This document shows positions 55,421-64,000 of a stretch of 64,000 bases of DNA, in pieces (the stretch's first letter is position 1; every line of letters begins with the position of its first letter). The position numbers and the translations under genes are program-made. The stretch lies in NCBI GenBank assembly GCA_039519185.1, contig CM076849.1:77235621-77299620 (forward strand). Direction: 5' to 3'. The stretch comes from Astragalus membranaceus (taxonomy: Eukaryota; Streptophyta; Magnoliopsida; Fabales; Fabaceae). The notes below the pieces were generated by a model. It had not been told where the DNA came from and did not search any database. It saw only the letters and a list, made by a program, of their open reading frames with translations.

Positions 55421-58277
55421 TTAGTGGTATCAGAGCTGAAGTTCGGCCTGTCCGGCCAAGTTGTCCAGTGTCGAGTCTAGTTATCTCTCGAGTCTTGGTA
55501 CTCGTTCTAACCATAATTTGTGTTTCCGTGATTAGCTGAATTGGTCTGACGGTATGATTGCTATCGTTGATACTGATGCTACTTGTTGTTTTGTTATTGT
55601 CGCATGCTGCGAACGTTTGAGTACCGTATTAACTGTTATGGCTGTAGTGTGTTGCCTGGTGTGTTTCTCTGTGTCCCTTGTCGATCATCGACAGAGACTG
55701 TTGTTGTGAATTTGAGATGAATATGTGTAAGATTGATAAAGGGTTGTATTAATTGTGATGTTGTTGTGATGAGTGTTGATGTTGTCACGTGTAATTTCGT
55801 GCCCAGATGTTTGATGAAGATTGAGATTGAATTAAGATGGGGAGTATGATGTGATATAATTTTTAATAATTAATTTGTATGTTTTGATGGTGCGAATGAT
55901 ACAATGAGTTGAGACGTTGTAAACGTGCTTTCCTTTTCACTCGAGTTTGCTGCTGTTTTTGGATTACTCCTACTGCTGTTTGTGCAATTTAATGTTGCTA
56001 TTTTTGAACTGAATTTTCTGTTGTTTTATGACTAAAAGGGGCGTGGTTTATCGCTGTTTTTATAAGTAAAAAGGAGTACTGTTTTCCCAAATTAAATGCA
56101 CTGAGTACTCAATTTGAGGCGTACCATTTACTCAAATCTCACGATAATGTTTACTAAAATTCGACGTGCATTTTCTCCAAAATTAAAGTGTTGGTTATAC
56201 TGCTTACAGTTGCTGTTTTGTTTTGAAAATAATAGTGTGCTGTTTTTATATTCTTTAAAGTTGTCGTTTTGTTTTGAGATTAATAGTGTACCGTTTCTAT
56301 GTTGTTAATGTTGCCGTTTTGCTGCGGTTGTTGCGCATAAAATAGGTTGTCCTACGTGTTGTCTTGATCTATGTTCTTGGATTTCTTGGATGTGTGATGT
56401 TGTGATAATGTGATTACTATGAGTATAATTTCCTCGCCTAAATGACTCCAATTACTAATTTCTTTTATTGTTATCAGTGAGATTATATATAATTGGTGCT
56501 AGGTGGTTTTGGAAACTTAGGTTAAAATTGTGCACTTCTATTAAATTATCTATTATTGTCAGATGCGTTCAAAGGCATTCATTTATTTTAAAATGGTTGT
56601 ATAAAATCAATTTTTATAACGTGTTTTCATCACTTATGTTGATGCTCTAGGCTAAGTGATTTGTGGAGTTACTTCACTAATTGTTTTTAGGTGTCATTCC
56701 TGGACTAACATGCTATTTTCATCCCCATTCACCTTACTTTGTTTCACTCGATTTCTTGATTTTTCTCAAACTGGGATGCTGTGAACCCACTAGTATATGA
56801 AATAGCGTTACTCTAATGCATGGTGTTATCTTGTTTCTGTCTCTATAGGGGCCTAGAGATGTTGTAGTAACTTTTCCGAACACAATTTTATGTATGAAAC
56901 TTCTAAAGTTAGACCAGTGATGTTTGTATTCGTGTTTTAATTATATTTTGACAATGTGTAATTTTGAAAAGATTGTAATTTCTGTTACCTTAATTAATTG
57001 GTGGCATGAGTAGGAGGGACTGATCACCCCAATAACTCATTCCCAATGAAAGAGGCGACAATAACTCATGGTTATTATTAATTTTGGATGTAAGTACTAA
57101 TTTGATTTGATTAATTAAGTGGTGTGTTCATAGTTGACTTAATTTTATATTATTACATATATATAAGTGCTCTCAATATGCACTGTTGTGAACCTATTTG
57201 ATTTTGGGATGGTTCGTAGTATGCGCACATAATATTTGAAACGTATTTTATCCTATATATCACTTATTGTAGTATGTTCAAGTTAACGAAGTGAATAGTT
57301 TAATTAATTTTTGAATTTTCATGGCGAGTTAGCAAGATTAAATGAGAACATTGAATAAGTGTATAGCCTATAAATGGTGTTTGTTTCTCTCTGTTCAGAA
57401 TCTAGAACTCTTGTAGGAGCTTTACCGTGAATCAACTTGATATGTGGAACTTCTAAAAGTGAATCATACTTTAAAATTGTTTGTGCTGTGTTCATAACTA
57501 TACTCTATTGTATGCTGTATGCCATTAGTTGTTTTAGTAGATAATTACTGCATGAGATAGATTTCAGATTTCAAGCTTGTGAGGCGACCGTTAAGAAATT
57601 AATAAAGTAAAGTGATAGCAATTGTTACTGAGAGTATAGTAGTCTAATAGTACGTTTGTGGTAATTGGGTAGTCGTGTGAAAAATTGGTGACTACGAGAT
57701 TAGGATTCAGTACAGGGATAAGAATGCAGAGATGTGTGCATGTTCTATTGCTTAGGGTAAAAGAGAACATTGATAGAGTTAGGAATAGGGTGCCTGTTTG
57801 CATTATTCGTGGATTTTTGTGAACTGGTTTTATCATAGGATGTCCACCTAAGTACCTAATATAATTCGATTAAGGTAACTAACTTATTCTGAAGTCTTGT
57901 ATAGAAGCAATTGTGTAGCGTGTGTGTGTTTTGGGGTATTGATGCTCTTTGCCTGTCTGGTGGAATTCCTTTTGAATTGTCTTCCATGCTACATAGTCCT
58001 TGAATACGAAACTAGAATCTGTATCGTTAGAGTTTATGATTTATTTGGTAGTTATTTTCATGATTACCTTTGCGTTATCTGGCTTTGTTGATGAAGAATA
58101 AATATGTACTTAAAACTATCTGTGAACTCTTGCTGAATTAGTTTTATAATCAGAAGCTTGCATGAACTTATTAGGTGGATAGCGCTAGTAATCTATATGG
58201 CGGTAGTTGTTATGGGAGGGTGTTAGTTTTGATCGGTAAGATTTTCGAGGACGAAAATATTCTAAGTGGGGGAGAGT
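55421..58277 (+). other. H3 internal region, non-coding
   Basis: It has the iMet primer site (55425-55436) followed by the D-like GTTCGGCCTGTCCGGCC, and the polypurine tract AAGTGGGGGAGAG (58264-58276) preceded by TTTCGAGGACGAAAATATTC. Nothing between resembles gag, protease, RT or integrase on either strand. A short duplication (TTTTGTTTTGAAAATAATAG and a diverged copy) lies at about 56215-56300. Confidence 0.88.
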
Positions 58278-60515
58278 TGTAACACCCCAAAAATAATTCG
58301 CGTGTTTAACTAATTAATTGAATTAAGCGGTATTTGGTGAGTTGTATTAAAATAAATAATAGGGTATTTGGTTTAAAAAAAAGAGTGGTGGAAGTAATTG
58401 GGTAGGGGTGCAAACATTTGTTGGGCCTAGGGTTTAATTGAAAGAAATAAATGAAAGGAAGAAGAAGGAAAAGAACAGAACCGAGAAAGAAGAAAGAAGT
58501 CAGCGTCAAACGCAGAGAGAAGAAAGAGAGAAGAGAACTGAAGGGGAGAGAAAGAAAAGAGAAAAAGAGAGAATCAGCGAGAAAGAAAGAGGAGAACCGA
58601 GAGAGGAAGAGAACGGCGTGAAGAGAGAAGAGGGAAAGGTGCGGCGGCTGGGAGGAAAGGAGGAGCAGAATCGCGGCGGCTGGGAGGAGAGGAGGAGCAG
58701 AATCGCGACGGCTGGGAGGAGAGGAGAAGCAGAAACCAGGGGGAAGAGAAAAGAAAGAAAGAAGCAGCGAACAGAGAGAGTGCGAGGAGAAGAGGCTCGC
58801 GACAACCAGCAGAGAAAGAAGAGGGATTGTTCATCCAAGCTTTAGGAAGCCCACGGTTTGCGCAAAGAGGAGGAGGAGGAGCTGCTGCGTTTCTTCTTGT
58901 GGCTTGTGCGTGGCTTAGTTCTTCGATTTATCAAGGTTAGGGGGCTCCACTTTATACCTATAATAATGTTAAGATGGGCGATATATGTAGGTTAGGGTGT
59001 AGGAGTGGATTGTTGAATATAATGCTATTAAGTTGTTGATGAAATGGGTTAGTTGAATTGTGAATAATTGCTACTGTTTTGGGTTGTTTTAGTGAGATGG
59101 ATTGAACTGTTGAATATTATGCTAATATTTTGTTGATGAAATGAGTTGGTTGAAGTGTGGATAATTGTTACTGTGTTGTGTGTAATTGTGGATAATTGTT
59201 GAATTAAGTTAGTTTGAAAAGTGGATAATTGTTGAATTGTAGGTTAGGTTGTAGGAGTTTAGATTGTTGAATTAAGTTAATTTGAATGGGGATAATTGCT
59301 ACTGTGTTGGTTTTTAGTGAGATGGGTTGAGTTGTGGAATGGGGTGTTAATGCATTATTGTTGTATTGAGTTAATGTGGAAAATTAAGTTGAGTGAGGTG
59401 AGAGTGAACATAGTAGGAATTGTGCCTTTAAGTTAATTGATTAATTACCTCAATGAAAAGAATGTAGTTATATGTCGGTTGCGTTGTAATTAATAATTAA
59501 TCAATCGAATTGGTGTTGAAGCGGTGTGAACTAAATGTTGAATTGTTAAATAGATTTGTTGTTAGAGTGTTGAAGTTGTGGTGTGTGCAATTGCGGGAAG
59601 TGTAATTGTAAAAATTAGATTACTAGCCTAAGGATATAAAGCGGTGTGTACGGAGTTGTAATTATTTGGAGATGTGAAAGCGGTGAGGGACTCCGGTCCA
59701 AAGCGGTGTGATAACCTTAAGGCCTATATGTTGATGATATTAAATTGAGAAGTGCAAAGCGGTGAGTTTAATAATTATTATGGTTTATGTGTGGTGTTGT
59801 GGTGCATAGTCATAGTGTCACATGACTCATGTTGCATAAAGCGGTGTGTAGGCTTCGGCCAAAGCGGTGCGGTGGCTTCGGCCAAAGCGGTGAGTGCCCT
59901 CCAGGCTAATAGCGGTGATGATGGATCCACATGCATGTTGCATTACATGCATTAGTCAAGCATTTGTTGAGTTTATGGATGAATTATGAATATGATGATT
60001 GTTGTTGATAATGTGGTGAGTTGTTATGAATTAGTGTTGCTTGCTGCCTTCCTTAATATAATGCTTATCTTAATTATTATTATTTGTGTAAAGAGACTCA
60101 CCCTACTGCCTTTGTTGCTTCTTATGTCGGCAACTTGCAGGTAATCGAGAGTGAGGGCATCCTTATGCCCCTTTTCTAGTAGTGTGTCAGCTCTGATATG
60201 TAGCACCAGGGGGAGGGCGTAGTAGTGCTGTTATTGTCATTTTGATGTATTGGATTGTTATAATGATGTATTGATACCATTCCGCTGCGTTGAGGATATT
60301 TTATTTATGTGCTGTAAACTAAAACAGGCGTTGTGGGCCTGTCCCCAAACTTTCGTGCTATATATCGTGCTATTGACTGTGGACTTCACATCATTGATTG
60401 TAAACTAGATGATTTTTATAAGCGTTGAAATGTGACACCTTTTTCAATGATTTATATCTTTTAAAACTCTGATTTTATATACTGATCAATAGTTAATTTA
60501 GAAGGGGGTGTTACA
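58278..60515 (+). mobile_element. H3 3' LTR
   Basis: 2,238 bp with the same layout as the 5' LTR. Differences from it are spread throughout, for example AATTCGCGTG instead of AATTCGAGTG at the start. Confidence 0.93.
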
Positions 60516-60520
60516 CCCAG

Positions 60521-63500
60521 CAAGTCCCAGAGCCTCAAGTTGACCCAAGGAGGGTTTTCTCTGAATTCCTGAAAATGAACCCGTCCGAGTTCAGAGGAGG
60601 ACCGGATGTCATGGAAGCCCAGCATTGGCTACATGATATAGAGAAGATTTTCGTAGCTATGCAAGTCACCGATGAAGACAAGCTGAGATTGGCAACACAT
60701 ATGTTAAAAGGTGAAGCTAACAACTGGTGGACTAATGCCAAAGCCATGATGGTAACTATGGATACTCCCCAGACTTGGGAACATTTCAAGCAGGTATTTT
60801 TGGAGCAGTTCTTTCCAACAGCCATGAGGTTCGACAAGGAGAACGAGTTTCTGACTCTCACTCAAGGAAGTTCAACTGTGGGTCAGTACGCGGCCAAGTT
60901 TGAAGAATAATATCAATTCTTCGGTTTAGCCGGGTATGCCCCCAATGACAAGTGGAAAACCGAAAGGTTCAAGTATGGGCTAAGGGAAGACATTGCTCAG
61001 AGTTTGAGTTCTTTTGCCTATACTAACTATGCTGCCATGGTTCAACAAGCACACATAGCTGAGAGTGACTTGAAAAGGTTGTATGCAAGCAGGAAAGTAT
61101 TCCATCAGAATAAGAAGAATGTCGGATCATCTAACCATCAGACGGGTCCCAGGCACAACTCCAACAAATGGAAACAGGTTCAGTCGTCGAACTCCTCAAG
61201 GTTCAGTACGTGTTCCATCTGTGGAAAGTACCATCAGGGTAAATGCCAGATGGGATCCAACCAGTGTTATTTCTGCAAGAAAGACGGTCATTTTGCACGG
61301 GACTGCCCAGAGAAAGAGAAGAGTCAAGGAAGTAACCCTGCTGCTACTACAACTCATGGGAGAGTTTACACCTTGGACGCCCAGAAGGTCACACCGTCAG
61401 ATAATCTACTAAGGGGTATGGGATCTCTTTTTAATAACTCCGTTAGTATTTTATATGATTCGGGTGCGACCCATTGTTTTATATCTCAAGTTTGTGTCGA
61501 TCGGTTGGGATTGGCTTTAACTCCTTTGCCTCAACCAATCTCCATTAAGACTGCTGCTGAAGGTAGTGTTCAGACCCAAGCGATATGTGAAAATTGCCTT
61601 CTATCCATTGGAGATAGGAATTTTGTAGTAGACTTCATTTGTTTATCAATGAAGGGCATGGACGTTGTCCTAGGCATGAGTTGGATGACGGCCAATCTTG
61701 TAACTATAGATTGCTTCCACCGAACTATCGGTTTCGCCTCCGAGTCAGTAGAGCTACAACCGCCCAAATCCGAAGCTGTTGTTTCTTTTACTTCGGCCAG
61801 TAATTATCTGTTCCAAGGCGCGGAAGCTTACGTCATGATGCTGTCTGCATCCACTGAGACAGGTCAGGATTTATCTTCTGTGCAAGTTGTTAATGAATTT
61901 CTTGATGTGTTTCCCGATGAAGTTCCTTCGTTTCCTCCGGATCGTGAGGTGGAATTCTCTATAGAGTTAGTTCCGGGCACTGGACCTATTTCTATAGCCC
62001 CGTATAGAATGTCGCCGTTAGAGTTGAGGGAATTGAAAGTTCAACTGGAAGAGCTAATTTCCAAGCGGTTCATCCGGCCGAGTGCCTCACCATGGGGTGC
62101 TCCAGTGTTGCTTGTCAAGAAGAAGGACGGAAGTATGAGATTGTGTATCGATTATCGTCAGTTGAATAAGGTGACTGTCAAGAACAAGTACCCTCTACCG
62201 AGAATTGATGATTTGCTAGATCAGTTGAGGGGAGCTTCTGTGTTTTCAAAGATTGATTTAAGGTCCGGTTATCACCAAATCAGGGTTCGAGCTTTGGACG
62301 TCCCGAAGACCGCTTTCCGTACGAGGTTTGGACACTATGAATTCGTAGTGATGCCCTTCGGTTTGACCAATGCTCCAGCCGTATTTATGGATTATATGAA
62401 TCGGATTTTTAATCCCTATCTGGATCAGTTTGTGGTAGTGTTCATTGAAGATATCTTGGTGTTCTCTAAGACGATTGAGGAGCATGTGCAACATCTCCGA
62501 ATTGTTCTGAACGTACTCCGAGAGAAGAAGTTGTATGCTAAGCCGTCCAAATGTGATTTTTGGATGCCAGAAGTTAAGTTTCTGGGCCATGTAATATCTA
62601 GGACAGGTGTTGCAGTGGATCCCAGTAAGATCGAAGTTGTGGTAGACTGGGAGCAGCCGTCTACGGTTACTGAGGTAAGAAGTTTCTTAGGATTAGCTGG
62701 GTATTATCGAAGATTCGTTCAAGGATTTTCCCAGCTGGTTCTTCCACTCACTCGGTTAACTCGCAAGGGTCAGCCGTTTGTTTGGGACTCAGACTGTGAA
62801 AATTGTTTCGCGGAATTGAAGGGTCGTTTGACTTCTGCACCCATCCTGATTCTTCCAGATCCATCCGTAGGATTCCAAATCTATTGCGACGCCTCTGGTA
62901 AGGGTTTAGGATGTGTCCTGATGCAGAATCAACAGGTAGTTGCCTATGCCTCCAGGCAGTTGAAGCCGCATGAAGAGAATTACCCCACTCATGATTTAGA
63001 GTTGGCGGCGATTGTGTTTGCCCTAAAGATTTGGAGACATTACCTGTATGGGTCTCGTTTCGAAGTCTTTAGTGACCACAAAAGTCTTAAGTATTTGTTT
63101 GACCAAAAGGAGCTGAACAACAGACTGAGGAGATGGGTAGAATTTCTGAAAGATTATGATTTTGAATTGAAGTACCATCCTGGTAAGGCTAATGTTGTTG
63201 CCGATGCTTTAAGCAGAAAGTCTATCCATACTGCAAAGCTGATGATGCACGAGATGTCATTGTTGGAATCATTCAGAGACCTCAAGTTGAGAGTTAAGTC
63301 AAGAAGGAACAGGTTGGTGTTGAGTCACATTCAGATTTCAAGTTCATTGAGGAATCGAATTCGCTCAGCCCAAGAAAGTGATGTAGAACTGGAAGCGCAG
63401 AAGAGATTGCTGAGTTACACCGAAGACGGTGATGGTGTAATCTGTTTTGATGGCAGAATCTGTGTGCCGAAGGATGAGGATGTGAAGAGGCAAGTTTTAG

Positions 63501-64000
63501 AGGAGGCTCATAAGAGTCAGTTCTCAATACATCCTGGGTCTACCAAGATGTATCGAGATTTAAAGCAATTGTACTGGTGGCCGGGCATGAAAGTGGATAT
63601 TGCAGAGTTTGTGTCTCGATGCTTGACTTGTCAAAAGGTTAAGATAGAGCACCAGAAGCCAGGTGGCCAGTTACAACCGTTGAATGTACCTGAATGGAAA
63701 TGGGAGAGCATATCTATGGATTTTGTCATGGGATTACCACGGTCCCAAACCGGAAATGATTCTATTTGGGTAGTGGTGGATCGCTTGACCAAGTCCGCTC
63801 ATTTTATTCCAGTGCGTTCGACTCACAAGGTTGCTAGGTTAGCAGATGAATATCTCAAGAATATTGTGAAGTTGCATGGAATTCCTACAAGTATCATCTG
63901 TGATAGAGATCCCAAGTTCACATCTCGATTTTGGAGAGCATTGAATATGGCGTTGGGAACAAAGGTGTGTGTTAGCACTGCGTACCATCCTCAGACAGAC
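60521..64000 (+). pseudogene. gag-pol: H2 gag-pol, continued and running off the window
   Basis: The frame resumes in phase after H3: capsid (FRGGPDVMEAQHWLHDIEKI, NWWTNAKAMM, TLTQGSSTVGQYAAKFEE), then an in-frame TAA (60908-60910) where relatives have a sense codon. Past it the frame is open to the window end: knuckle (CYFCKKDGHFARDC), protease (LYDSGATHCFI), RT, RNase H (YCDASGKGLGCVLMQ), integrase HHCC finger (HKSQFSIHPG, CLTCQKVK) and the first two catalytic Asp residues (MDFVMGLP with Asp codon 63719-63721, CDRDPKF with Asp codon 63902-63904). The RT motif reads FIED in place of FIDD. With H3 in gag, a premature stop and the altered catalytic site, this copy is inactive, though otherwise well preserved. 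It is the best reference here for the damaged A pol. Confidence 0.92.

Larger units (their letters stand above)
53181..60515 (+). mobile_element. Element H3: non-coding LARD-like retrotransposon
   Basis: LTRs of 2,240 and 2,238 bp (53181-55420 and 58278-60515) flank a 2,857-bp internal region with no coding capacity. Target site CCCAG occurs on both sides (53176-53180, 60516-60520). Primer site and polypurine tract are intact and match D in context. The LTRs differ by more than 25 positions by eye in the parts compared, so H3 is older than B and D. It probably relied on proteins from a D-type element. Confidence 0.92.

Noticed and set aside
55421..58277. Captured host gene in the H3 internal region
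   Set aside because: Only short frames exist; none has a recognisable domain or exon-like pattern.
60908..60910. Readthrough or recoding stop in H2 gag
   Set aside because: The TAA lies inside the capsid domain, not at a gag-pol border, and no recoding signal was seen; a simple mutation is more likely.

Overview
The window is repeat-rich plant nuclear DNA made almost entirely of nested LTR retrotransposons; no ordinary host gene, tRNA or rRNA gene was found. A complete Ogre (Ty3/gypsy, Tat lineage) element with its extra ORF1, several Tekay/del-like chromovirus relatives (LTRs beginning TGTAACA, tRNA-iMet primer sites), a Copia fragment and a plant L1-type LINE fragment suggest a large-genome dicot, most likely a legume, in gene-poor (for example pericentromeric) chromatin. 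The species assignment is inference.

Left stack (1-8.9 kb). A LINE fragment (6330-7154, +) was hit by a Tekay-like LTR (F, 5463-6329, -). F was hit by a Copia element (LTR and gag, 3436-5462, -), whose gag was in turn hit by element G (LTR 1188-3435 and leader 1-1187, -), which runs off the left edge. From 7155 to 8875 lie decayed remnants, including a gag scrap.

Main stack (8.9-64 kb). The oldest host is H1 (+), a Tekay-like element whose LTR is split between 8876-9135 and 50028-50222. Into that LTR went element A (-, TSD TTAAA), now a tandem array LTR-internal-LTR-internal-LTR. Ogre element B (22316-48819, +, TSD CCATA) inserted into the third A LTR. Element D (30451-40301, +, TSD ATGAG), a chromovirus lacking the integrase core, inserted into the Ogre gag-pro frame. 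The D 5' LTR carries a perfect 330-bp palindrome of two head-to-head SINE-like units flanked by a 647-bp duplication. To the right, the H1 gag was hit by H2 (LTR 50559-52902), and the H2 gag by H3 (53181-60515, TSD CCCAG), a non-coding LARD-like element. H2 gag-pol resumes at 60521 and runs off the right edge.

Working parts. Ogre B keeps ORF1, gag-pro (interrupted by D) and an RT-RNaseH-aRNaseH-integrase frame joined by a predictable intron. D and H2 keep long frames but have altered RT catalytic motifs (FIDN, FIED). H3 has no coding capacity, and none is visible in the part of G in this window; both share primer-site context with D, and H3 also shares the D polypurine tract, so they look like parasites of D-type machinery.

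The most unusual signals are non-coding: (1) palindromes spaced near whole DNA helical turns in unrelated LTRs (AATCGATT in the Copia and Ogre U3 regions just upstream of TATAAATA; paired GCACGG-CGTGC sites exactly 21 bp apart in H2); (2) repeated stem-loops with a constant 21-nt loop and covarying stems in the Ogre LTR and leader; (3) a mosaic central LTR in array A that records the unequal crossover that built the array.
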